Assembly: GCA_016927695.1 (NCBI GenBank)
Contig: JAFGME010000193.1
Coordinates: forward strand, 1 to 59,543
DNA length: 59,543 nt
Source of the DNA: Bacteroidales bacterium
GTDB lineage: Bacteria > Bacteroidota > Bacteroidia > Bacteroidales > JAFGHD01
Reading direction: 5' to 3'
Positions 20,001-28,014 of this stretch are shown piece by piece. Every line of letters begins with the position of its first letter. Position 1 is the stretch's first letter. Under the pieces are notes generated by a model. It saw only the letters and a program-made list of their open reading frames with translations. It had not been told where the DNA came from and did no database searches. The translations under genes were made by a program, and so were the position numbers.

Positions 20001-20511
20001 TTTTGGCGGTTTGGGAACTTTTAAAATGGATTTTATTGTGATCATGACAGGGATTGGGATTGTTTCATTAGCCGGGGTGGTGGTAAACAACGGGATAGTC
20101 CTGATCGATTATATCAACCTGCTGAAAAAAAGAAAAAAGAAAGAGATCGGTATCCCGGAAGATGGCTTTCTTTCGGTTAAAGATTCGACAGATTGCATAA
20201 TCGAAGGCGGTAAAACAAGGCTCAGGCCGGTATTGCTGACCGCCATTACAACCATCCTTGGGCTGCTTCCGCTCGCTTCCGGATTAAATATTGATATTGG
20301 AGGTATGCTTACGGATCTAAAACCCAACATCTATTTCGGAGGGGACAATGTGAAATACTGGGGGCCAATGTCATGGACTGTCATCTTTGGACTTTCTTTT
20401 TCCACATTCCTCACCCTGCTTATTGTTCCGGCTATGTACCATGTGTTGTACCTGGCCAAGGTAAGACTTTATGCACTGAAGGATAAATATTTCGGTCAGC
20501 CGGATGAATGA
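17071..20511 (+). CDS. RND-family efflux transporter permease (HAE1-like)
   Basis: N-terminal TM, GNPPIDIENLITRPIEKELESIRGIKKI, LALGMLVDNAIVVVENIYR, second-half TM repeat GVVVNNGIVLIDYIN. Confidence 0.95.
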   Translation: MENRKDENIKREFGLTTLSLNNKNTIFLLLVVLVGFGIYSYRSLPKELFPDIYIPTVMVQTLYYGNPPIDIENLITRPIEKELESIRGIKKITSNSLQDASVIFVEFNTDVDINQALQEVRDATDKAKRELPNDLLEDPLITDIDFSEFPIIFINLSGEYSINELKAYAEYLEDEIESIYEISKVDISGLNEREVQVNVDLHKMETYELNFDDIENAIAGENISMSGGEIRLGETRRSLRVIGEFKNVREIAGIIVKNEDQDIVYLKDVADVIYGFEDPSSYARLNRQPVVTLQVVKKGGENLLNATDKIFNVLDEAKATRAIPENLKITITNDQSDIIRKQLKELENSIFMGVIFVLLILYFFLGIRNALFVGLAIPTSMFLSFMVLGLMGSRVNMIVLYSLILALGMLVDNAIVVVENIYRFVDRGYSKFEAAKNAVGEIAWPIITSTATTLAAFFPLLFWDSLMGEFMWFLPMTLIIVLTSSLFVALVIIPVVSSTFIKYGDQNPKPKLKRSVAIAVIFITTALIFYAAGVNALATLLMIFAIIGICNLLFLQRFAAWFQNRFLPWLENTYLNTLTFVLRKRNPNYFIGGTFVLLIITVMFYFSRQPEVELFPSTDPQYINVLAELPIGTDIDKTDLLVKDIEERIYEILEPSAHIVKSVQTIVGAGAISENEGFSGKSGGPNRGLVTIHFVDYEFRDGINTGHLMKQIADSLINRYPGVLMSVEKQSEGPPTGKPVNIEVSGKDFDKLLTITDDMQDYIENSGIRGMEGLKIDLDVGKPEIIVHIDREKARRFGLSTYSIAMTIRTAIFGKEVSDFKVGEDEYPIQLRLKEEYRYNVAAIMNQKITFRSQTSGRIIQVPISAVADIEYGTTYGSVLRKDLSRVVTLYSNVLEGYNATEINNQIREILQDFQMPEGYNYEFTGEQQEQAESMEFLSRAMLIAVAIIIIILVSQFNSIVKPAIIIFTILLSTIGVFGGLGTFKMDFIVIMTGIGIVSLAGVVVNNGIVLIDYINLLKKRKKKEIGIPEDGFLSVKDSTDCIIEGGKTRLRPVLLTAITTILGLLPLASGLNIDIGGMLTDLKPNIYFGGDNVKYWGPMSWTVIFGLSFSTFLTLLIVPAMYHVLYLAKVRLYALKDKYFGQPDE

Positions 20512-20567
20512 CCGTCACCACCCGGGTTTAAAGGGGGGGTATTCTGACAGATCGAAAATGCCTGCTT

Positions 20568-22019
20568 TCAGTTGATTTTTTTTCGGAATAGTTTGTAATT
20601 CCTGAGATCAGGGCAAACTTCCGAATAATCCGGCAGTTCCGCATCAACTGTATCCCGGAGAGTCAGATGAAACTTCCTGAATTTGCCGGAACGGTCGAGG
20701 CTGATACCATGGTATCTTTTGAAATAGGCCATCAGGCTCCAGTCGCGGTATAATAACGGATCGATGGAAATGATATCCTCCATTCCCTCTGTTGAACTTA
20801 TTTTTGCAATGTCTGCCAGTTTTTCCCTGTCTCTCGAATAACCCCCAAAATGTGAAAAGGTGATGATCAGCATGGCTGCAAAGGCAAGCAGGGAAATTGT
20901 CCGGATTGATTTTTGATAACGAAAGGTAACTTTTTCAATACATCCCGAAATTAATTTCTGCAAAAGAAATCCGGCGGCCATGGCAAAATATGGCATGGAA
21001 GGCACCAGGTAAAAAGTCAGTTGTTTCGGGCTGATCATAACCGGCAGTGAAGCTGCAAGTCCGATGGCCAGAAAGAAAAGGCTGAGGCGCAGCATGTCCG
21101 GATCCTTTACCTCCCGGCGCTTTCCGGCTGAAGAAAGAAGCAGTAACAGGGCTGAAAAGGCAATGACCGGCAGCAGTTGCCAAAATAAACTTTCTACAAT
21201 GTGAAAGCGGTTGACAACGATCCTGTCCCCCTTCAGGCTGGCCAAAAGCTGTGTGTCAAGGTATGTGGAAATGCTCCGTACTGATTCGGGCCAGAGGATG
21301 ACGATCAATAAAGCCGGGAGAAGAATGCCTGCAACCACCATGACCATACTTTGCAGCGATTTCTTCATGGAAAATGACGGGAACAGAAAATAACCGATCA
21401 CAGGCACTGCAAGCGGGAACAATGCGGGAAGGCCTTTGGAAAGCATACCGGCAAGGATGAATAACCCGGCAAAAAAGGATCTTAAGATGAACCTCCCGGA
21501 CCTGGAAACGGCGCCGGTCAGAATGAGCCATACAGATACAATGGCAAACAGGCCCAGGGTGTTTTCCAGCATATTGTTTGCATACGACCAGTAAACCACA
21601 GGCACCGTGATCCACAAAAGAACCGGGATCCAGGCCGTGTTTTTTTGACCTTGAAATGCCCAATGCCATATTTTTGCTATGAAAAAGGCTGTGAAAACAG
21701 CAGTGAGAAGGGAGTAAATCCTTTCGGTGAGAAATCCATCGCCCAAAAGTCTGAAAAACAGCGATTGTATCCCGAACGCCAGGGGAGGATGATCGTGAAA
21801 GGCCGGATAGATGGTTTCGGTGAAGGAGGGAAACCAGAATGTGCCTTCACCATGCGCCAGGTTCATGGAGATCACGGCATACATCAGCCCGTCCATGAAC
21901 ATGCCGTGCTTTACCAGGAAAGGAAGCAAAAGAAACCCCATAACCGCAGCCGTCAGCAGCATAAAGTGCCGGTCAGCGCCTGTAGTATGAAATAAATTTC
22001 CCGCGCGGGTCAGTTTCAT
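20568..22019 (-). CDS. GT39/ArnT-like GT-C glycosyltransferase
   Basis: Multi-TM; MFMDGLMYAVISMNLAHGEGTFWFPSFTETIYPAFHDHPPLAFGIQSLFF; upstream part of ORF begins with TTG. Confidence 0.8.
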   Translation of the reverse strand: MKLTRAGNLFHTTGADRHFMLLTAAVMGFLLLPFLVKHGMFMDGLMYAVISMNLAHGEGTFWFPSFTETIYPAFHDHPPLAFGIQSLFFRLLGDGFLTERIYSLLTAVFTAFFIAKIWHWAFQGQKNTAWIPVLLWITVPVVYWSYANNMLENTLGLFAIVSVWLILTGAVSRSGRFILRSFFAGLFILAGMLSKGLPALFPLAVPVIGYFLFPSFSMKKSLQSMVMVVAGILLPALLIVILWPESVRSISTYLDTQLLASLKGDRIVVNRFHIVESLFWQLLPVIAFSALLLLLSSAGKRREVKDPDMLRLSLFFLAIGLAASLPVMISPKQLTFYLVPSMPYFAMAAGFLLQKLISGCIEKVTFRYQKSIRTISLLAFAAMLIITFSHFGGYSRDREKLADIAKISSTEGMEDIISIDPLLYRDWSLMAYFKRYHGISLDRSGKFRKFHLTLRDTVDAELPDYSEVCPDLRNYKLFRKKIN

Positions 22020-22049
22020 TGTCGATAAACATGAGTTTAAAAATAGCAA

Positions 22050-23546
22050 TTACCGTTCTGACTCATACAAAAAAATGATTTCGTCGGGGTTTAAAGCCCC
22101 GTAATACCGGTTTATTTTTTCAATCCATGAAGGAATGCTTCTTTTTTTCAGAACAAAACCTTTATTAACGGCAACACCCAGGCAGCCGGCATTTCTAAGG
22201 TCAGGATATCGTGCGCAAAGGAGTGTAATTTTCTCTTGTGACAATAACATCGTGTCCAGATCACACAGCGTCCGTATCCTGATTTCTTCAGTGTTTTTGT
22301 CCTGATAGTATTTCACCGGGAGGCTGTGCCAGGGATTGTACGGATTGCTGTACGATGTGAAGACCAGCATTTTGTCATTCTGCTCATAATGGTCATGGAT
22401 GTATTTGGTGATGGCCATACGTCCTGTGCCCGCTGTCTTCGACATCATGGCAATGATCCCCGTCATGTTCAGCATGGCTGCAATGATTAAAACCGCATAC
22501 AGGAAAAACCGTGTCCGTTTTTCTGCGGCAACTTTAAACCATCCGGCTGTTTCCTGCCATGCAGTGAAAACAATCACCGGAACAAAATTTACAAGCGGAA
22601 AAAGAAACCTTGCCTCTTTATGCCCGATCATCGAATGGATCACGATGAAAGGCAGGCTGATCCACAAAAAAAGATTCATTGGCTGCCTGATCAACAGGGT
22701 GCACAATGAAACAAGTATGATCACCCCGAAAGGATAACCGGGAAATTTGAGGATGTCTGTGATATACTGATACCAGGGCGATGTTCCGAATCCCGCAGTG
22801 GCATTCTCCAAAATATTGACCCTGAAGTAATTCCATGAGGTAAGAGTGAAATTTCCATAAAACCAGGTATCCACTGCAATCCCGCAAAGAAACACCACAG
22901 CCGCCGGAAGTAACAACAAAGTCATCCGGTGCAGTTTCTCCCTTTTTATGATGGCCAGCCATAAAATCAGAAACACGATCTGTATGGCCGCCTGATACCG
23001 GAACAGAAAGCTCAGTCCCAGCATAGTCCCGGTGAAGAGAATACAAACGGGTTTCCTGTTTTCAAGATATTTCAGCAGAAAAGCCACAGAAAGCACAAAA
23101 AACAATCCTGACCAGGTTTCTGATGAAAACCGCACATTGATGAACGGGATGAACCACAATAAAAAACTTGTTGTCAGAAATGCCGTTTTGGCCTGAATGT
23201 TATAATGCCTGGTAACCTGTTTCACGAAAAAAGACAATGCAGTCAGAGCAAGAAGGGCTGTGAAGACCCTGAGGAGGGAGGCCTGTGCATAAGGATCTGA
23301 AATATGTAATCTTTCGGCCAGGGAAAGCGCAAGGTAACATATTGCCGGTTGTATGGCAGGCCTGAGTTGCAGCCTGAATTCCCAGGCCAGTTCAGCAGGG
23401 GTGTGGGTCCCCGTTTTTAAACCGGCAAACTCAATGATCTGGTAATGTTCATCGGCATGATAATATCCGTGGCTGTTCATGGCAGTGATCAGGTAAACCA
23501 TTCCGATGACGGTGAAAACTGCAATATGAATGACCTTTTTTTTCAT
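22050..23546 (-). CDS. Glyco_transf_22 (Alg9/PIG-B-like) mannosyltransferase-type membrane protein
   Basis: NSHGYYHADEHYQIIEFA...ELAWEFRLQLRPAIQPAI resembles the HPDEhfQ / WE...lRS motif of the Alg9/PIG-B family; about 9-10 TM segments. Confidence 0.75.
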   Translation of the reverse strand: MKKKVIHIAVFTVIGMVYLITAMNSHGYYHADEHYQIIEFAGLKTGTHTPAELAWEFRLQLRPAIQPAICYLALSLAERLHISDPYAQASLLRVFTALLALTALSFFVKQVTRHYNIQAKTAFLTTSFLLWFIPFINVRFSSETWSGLFFVLSVAFLLKYLENRKPVCILFTGTMLGLSFLFRYQAAIQIVFLILWLAIIKREKLHRMTLLLLPAAVVFLCGIAVDTWFYGNFTLTSWNYFRVNILENATAGFGTSPWYQYITDILKFPGYPFGVIILVSLCTLLIRQPMNLFLWISLPFIVIHSMIGHKEARFLFPLVNFVPVIVFTAWQETAGWFKVAAEKRTRFFLYAVLIIAAMLNMTGIIAMMSKTAGTGRMAITKYIHDHYEQNDKMLVFTSYSNPYNPWHSLPVKYYQDKNTEEIRIRTLCDLDTMLLSQEKITLLCARYPDLRNAGCLGVAVNKGFVLKKRSIPSWIEKINRYYGALNPDEIIFLYESER

Positions 23547-23547
23547 A

Positions 23548-25329
23548 TTACTCTTCAGAGAAGTCTTCCAGCATTTTTCGGTAAGTGGAGAAAACCTGCG
23601 CCCTCGAAACAAAGCCCAGGTACCTGCCGTTTTTGATCACCGGAAGGTTGAAATTTTCCGATTCGCTGAACTTTTTTGCAACATCCTCCATCGTTTCGTC
23701 AGGATCAACCAGTGGAGACGGCATGTACATCAGGTCGCGGATATATGTGGTATCATATATTTCACGGTCGAAAATGATATCGCGGATGTTGTTGATAAAA
23801 ACAACCCCGTAAAAGTTCATTTCGTCATCAATCACAGGAAATACATTGCGTTGCGACCTGGTCACCACTTTGACAAAGTCGCCCAGGGTGGCATCTTTAT
23901 GAACCGTACTGAAATTGGTTTCAATCAGATCTTTAACCGACATCATCGAAAGGACGGCCTTGTCTTTATGGTGTGTGATGAGTTCTCCCCGGAGAGCCAG
24001 CCGTTTGGCATAAATGGAGTGAGGTTCGAAATACTTTATGGTGAGATAAGAAATGGTGGCGGTGATGATCAATGGGGTGAAAAGCTCATAACCACCTGTG
24101 ATTTCGGCAATGAGAAAGATGGCTGTTAATGGCGCATGCATTACCCCCGACATAATCCCTGCCATTCCGACGAGGATAAAGTTGATCTCAGAAACCTGGA
24201 TAAAAGGGAGAAGGTTGATCATTTTTGCGGCAAATAAGCCCGAGAGACCTCCGACAAAAAGTGAGGGAGCAAATATTCCCCCGATACCTCCGCTGCCGGT
24301 GGTTATGGCCATGGCCGCCACCTTCATCAGCATGATCGATAAAATCACAGCAAAAAGAAACCATGCCTGATTTTTCAGGGGTAAAAACAACCCTTCGTTG
24401 ATGAGATCGCTTTGACGTCCGTTCATGATGGCATCGAGCACCTCATAACCCTCGCCGTAAAGTGAAGGGAATACAAAAATGATGATCCCCAGAATGATTC
24501 CACCGGCAATGGCTTTGGTGAAAGTCCCCCTGATTTTTGCCATTAAGCTTTCGAGGCGTTGGGTTGTGCGGGTAAAATAGAGGGATGTAATCCCTGTGAA
24601 AAGACCTAATGCGATGAATGCAGGAATGTGCCGCAGGTAAAAGGGATCGGTGTATTCTGTGAAGAAAAGAACGCTTTTTCCCATAAAGAAAAAAGCCACC
24701 ATCGAACCGGTTGCTGCTGAAATCAGCAAAGGGATGAGTGTTGTCATAGTGAGATCAAGCATGAGTACCTCAATGGCAAACACAAGGGCTGCGATCGGGG
24801 CTTTGAATATCCCTGCAATGGCGCCTGCTGCTCCACACCCGATCATAATGACAATGGTTTTATAGTTGAGCCCGAACAGCCTTCCCAGATTGGATCCGAT
24901 GGATGAACCCGTGAGCACTATCGGGGCCTCAAGTCCCACGGAACCCCCGAAAGAAATGGTGATGGTGCTGGCGATCATCGAAGAATAGGTGTTGTGTCTC
25001 TTAAGCCTTCCGTTCTTTTTTGATATGGCAAACAATATCCTGCTCACACCATGGCCAATGTTATCTTTAATAATAAACTTCACAAAAACAACCGTGATCA
25101 GTATGCCGGTCAGTGGGAAAGCAAGGTAAAGGTAGTTCTCCCTTTCAAAGTGAAACCCGTTGGTGATGAAATAATGGGTGTAGTACACCGTATTCTTCAG
25201 GATGACGGCCGCTGTGCCGCTCAGCAGGCCAACAACAAAACTGAGCAGCAGCACAAACTGCCTTTGTCCTCCCTTCCGGCTTTGCCAGAGAATGACCCGT
25301 TCAATGACTTTTTGAAATTGTTTCTTCAT
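23548..25329 (-). CDS. ClC-type chloride channel/antiporter with C-terminal CBS domains
   Basis: SFGGSVGLEAPIVLTGSSIGSNLGR, GSGGIGGIFAPSLFVGG, CBS region SVKDLIETNFSTVHKDATLGDFVKVV. Confidence 0.93.
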   Translation of the reverse strand: MKKQFQKVIERVILWQSRKGGQRQFVLLLSFVVGLLSGTAAVILKNTVYYTHYFITNGFHFERENYLYLAFPLTGILITVVFVKFIIKDNIGHGVSRILFAISKKNGRLKRHNTYSSMIASTITISFGGSVGLEAPIVLTGSSIGSNLGRLFGLNYKTIVIMIGCGAAGAIAGIFKAPIAALVFAIEVLMLDLTMTTLIPLLISAATGSMVAFFFMGKSVLFFTEYTDPFYLRHIPAFIALGLFTGITSLYFTRTTQRLESLMAKIRGTFTKAIAGGIILGIIIFVFPSLYGEGYEVLDAIMNGRQSDLINEGLFLPLKNQAWFLFAVILSIMLMKVAAMAITTGSGGIGGIFAPSLFVGGLSGLFAAKMINLLPFIQVSEINFILVGMAGIMSGVMHAPLTAIFLIAEITGGYELFTPLIITATISYLTIKYFEPHSIYAKRLALRGELITHHKDKAVLSMMSVKDLIETNFSTVHKDATLGDFVKVVTRSQRNVFPVIDDEMNFYGVVFINNIRDIIFDREIYDTTYIRDLMYMPSPLVDPDETMEDVAKKFSESENFNLPVIKNGRYLGFVSRAQVFSTYRKMLEDFSEE

Positions 25330-25489
25330 CCTGCCTGATGCAGTTTCATAAAAAGGGCGAAATTAAGAATATTTCAACTGAATTTGTACGGGCGCCGATT
25401 CAATTAATGATACAGACCTGTCGTTTCAGTATTGTTTACATCGGAAAACATATTTTTAGTAATTTAGTGCCGGAATATTATGATTAATT

Positions 25490-25558
25490 ATGAGAATTGT
25501 CACCTATAATGTCAATGGGATCAGGGCAGCGATGAAAAAGGGTGTGGCTCGAATTTGA
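25490..25558 (+). pseudogene. 5' remnant of an exodeoxyribonuclease III (xth) gene
   Basis: 23-codon ORF MRIVTYNVNGIRAAMKKGVARI*: first 18 residues match the canonical ExoIII N-terminus (M+I.YNVNGIRAA.+KG), then divergence and stop. Confidence 0.6.
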
Positions 25559-25609
25559 ATCCCAGGGCAATAAAACCTAAATGAAACAAACTGAAATTTG
25601 CAAAAATTT

Positions 25610-27046
25610 ATGATGCGAATACTTCTTGTAGGCAATCCCAAAACCGTGATGGGTTTCAACAGGATGACCAAGATTCCGAGCCTGAACCTGGCTTCCATTG
25701 CTGCCAATGTCGACCGTCGCCTTTGTGAAGTTAAGATTGCCGATCTGGTTGTCAAAGACAAAAATCCGCATAAAGCGCTGCTGAAGGTGCTGCACGATTA
25801 TAAGCCCCAGTTGGTGGGGCTTACGGCCATGTCGTTCCAATACAATACGGCCCTGGCGCTGGCCAAAACAGTGCGTGAATTCGATCCTGACATCAAAACA
25901 GTGATGGGAGGGTATCACGTGTCTGGTGACAGTGAGAACATCTTACTGAGCCGGGATATGGAGTATCTCGATTTTCTGATCGTTGGGGAAGGGGAGATTC
26001 CTTTCAGGGAGCTGGTCAAAGCCTTGTCAAACGGGCAGGTTATGAGCTCTGTTCCAGGGCTGTCATATCTGAAGGATGGAAAACCCGTTCACAACCCCCG
26101 GCCACCTCTTGCCGATGTTTCGGCCATAAAAATTCCCGACAGAAGCGCCCGGATTTATAAAAAAGGATTTCATGTAATGGGTGTACCGGGCGATGTGATT
26201 GAAACCTCACGCGGCTGTGTTTACAACTGCAATTTCTGCAGCATCAGGCACATGTATGGAAAATCGTTCAGGAAATACAGCATCGGGCGCATTCTTGAAG
26301 ACCTTCAGGATGCAAGAAATCACGGCGTCCGGTTCATCTTTATCACCGATGATAACATTACTCTTGATGGGAAAAGATATATTGAACTCTGTGAAAGTAT
26401 TATAGAGGCTAAACTCAACATGTACTTTGCCGTTCAGGCCAGCGTCCGCGGAATCAAACAGACCCCCGGCCTGGCAAAGCTCATGGCGGAGTCCGGAACG
26501 AAAATTGTTTTTTTAGGCATAGAAAATGCTTCCGATGAGGTGTTGAAATCCATGAAAAAGAGTGATCAGCTTAAAAGCTCCGATACTTTTGAGGTGATGG
26601 AAGAACTGCACAAATACGGGATCATTGTCGTTGGCGGATTTATATTCGGGTATCCCGACGACAACAGGGAGACCCTCATGCATAATTACAGATATGCCAA
26701 AAAACTGAAGGTTGACCTGCAGTTGTTCAATATCCTTACCCCTCACCTGAAAACGGAGATCAGGGAAGACCTGCTGCGCGACGGTTTTGTCACCAATCCG
26801 GATGACTATTCAAAATACAACCATTATGCCGCCAATGTAAAGACAAAGCATCTTACTGATAAAGAATTATACATGATAAGAAACAGGATGGATGCAAGAT
26901 ATCCGGTGGAGTCGGGTGGAATTTTCAGGTTCATCAGGGCCAATCCGGGATTCTTTTTCCGTCTTATGTTATGGATGTTAAGAAATGAGCCAAAAAACTG
27001 GTGGTCGTTTGTTTCGGGAATTTTGAATCCCAAAAACTACGGATAA
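25610..27046 (+). CDS. B12-binding-domain radical SAM protein
   Basis: B12-binding-like N-terminus (VGLTAMSFQYNTALALAK, VMGGYHVSG, YLDFLIVGEGE); radical SAM motif ETSRGCVYNCNFCSI. Confidence 0.93.
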   Translation: MMRILLVGNPKTVMGFNRMTKIPSLNLASIAANVDRRLCEVKIADLVVKDKNPHKALLKVLHDYKPQLVGLTAMSFQYNTALALAKTVREFDPDIKTVMGGYHVSGDSENILLSRDMEYLDFLIVGEGEIPFRELVKALSNGQVMSSVPGLSYLKDGKPVHNPRPPLADVSAIKIPDRSARIYKKGFHVMGVPGDVIETSRGCVYNCNFCSIRHMYGKSFRKYSIGRILEDLQDARNHGVRFIFITDDNITLDGKRYIELCESIIEAKLNMYFAVQASVRGIKQTPGLAKLMAESGTKIVFLGIENASDEVLKSMKKSDQLKSSDTFEVMEELHKYGIIVVGGFIFGYPDDNRETLMHNYRYAKKLKVDLQLFNILTPHLKTEIREDLLRDGFVTNPDDYSKYNHYAANVKTKHLTDKELYMIRNRMDARYPVESGGIFRFIRANPGFFFRLMLWMLRNEPKNWWSFVSGILNPKNYG

Positions 27047-27092
27047 AAGGATTTTGGTATTTTTGCCATGAAACGGCTTAAATTTCAATGCA

Positions 27093-27728
27093 ATGAAAAT
27101 TAAACTTCTCTTTGTCAGCGCCCTGATTCTGGGGATAGTGGTTTCCGCATGTAAAAAGGATGAAGAACCCAACGAACAGGTCACGCCTCCGGTGAAGTAT
27201 AAAACCATTAAGGTGGAAACCTCCTTCGGTAATTTCAGGATATGGCTTTACAATGAAACGCCGCAACACAGGGATAACTTCCTGGAGCTGGCCGGACAGG
27301 AATTTTACGACAGCCTGATTTACCACCGGGTAGTTGACAATTTTGTAGTGCAGGGCGGCGATCCCGAAGGTACGGGATATGGCGGTCCGGGCTATACCGT
27401 GCCGGCTGAATTTGTGAGTTCGCTACACCATGTTTACGGTGCGGTCGGCATGGCCAGGATGAGTGATAACATCAATCCGGATAAAGAATCGAACGGCTCA
27501 CAATATTATATAGTGGTTGATACTGCCGGCACTTCATTTCTGGATATGAATTACACCGTGTTCGGCTTTGTGTTCCATGGGATGGATGCAGTATTTAATA
27601 TTTCCAAAGTGGATGTAGACACCAACGACCGCCCTCTGGAAACGGTATATATGAATAAAATGACCATCGAGGAATACACCGCTGCCGAGCTTAAAAACCT
27701 TTTCGGATACACTGCACCCGTTAAATAA
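27093..27728 (+). CDS. Cyclophilin-type peptidyl-prolyl isomerase, lipoprotein-like
   Basis: VVSACKK lipobox; FYDSLIYHRVVDNFVVQGGDPEGTGYGGPGYTVPAEF, VGMARMSDNINPDKESNGSQYYIVV. Confidence 0.95.
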   Translation: MKIKLLFVSALILGIVVSACKKDEEPNEQVTPPVKYKTIKVETSFGNFRIWLYNETPQHRDNFLELAGQEFYDSLIYHRVVDNFVVQGGDPEGTGYGGPGYTVPAEFVSSLHHVYGAVGMARMSDNINPDKESNGSQYYIVVDTAGTSFLDMNYTVFGFVFHGMDAVFNISKVDVDTNDRPLETVYMNKMTIEEYTAAELKNLFGYTAPVK

Positions 27729-27991
27729 TGGAAAAGCCGGAAGTGCTGCATACAGAAGGAAAATTTTACTTCCGGGTGGAGGGCAGGGAGTGTCATTTGC
27801 TCTATTCAAAACACAAGGAAAACATCGATTTTTTTTCCACTTTTGTACCGGAAGAGCTGAGAGGCAGAGGGCTGGCTACTCACCTCATCTCCCATGGTCT
27901 TGCCTGGGCCAGGGACAATAATCTGAGTGTCATACCAACCTGCTCTGCAGTGCTCAGATACATCCGTAAGTACCCTGATTCGGTAACCTGA
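27728..27991 (+). CDS. Short GNAT-family N-acetyltransferase (YjdJ/GtaT-like)
   Basis: FSTFVPEELRGRGLATHLISHGLAWARDNNLSVIPTCSAVLRYIRKYP. Confidence 0.88.
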   Translation: MEKPEVLHTEGKFYFRVEGRECHLLYSKHKENIDFFSTFVPEELRGRGLATHLISHGLAWARDNNLSVIPTCSAVLRYIRKYPDSVT

Positions 27992-28014
27992 AATACTGAT
28001 TTGAGAATCCGGTT

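Noticed and set aside
24900-25080. Non-canonical ClC selectivity motifs (GHGVS and GLEAP)
   Set aside because: The gating Glu is retained and such variants occur in bacterial ClCs; not enough to claim altered selectivity by eye
27728-27991. UGA at the end of the small GNAT ORF as a second Sec codon
   Set aside because: The downstream frame ends after a few codons with no conserved domain continuation
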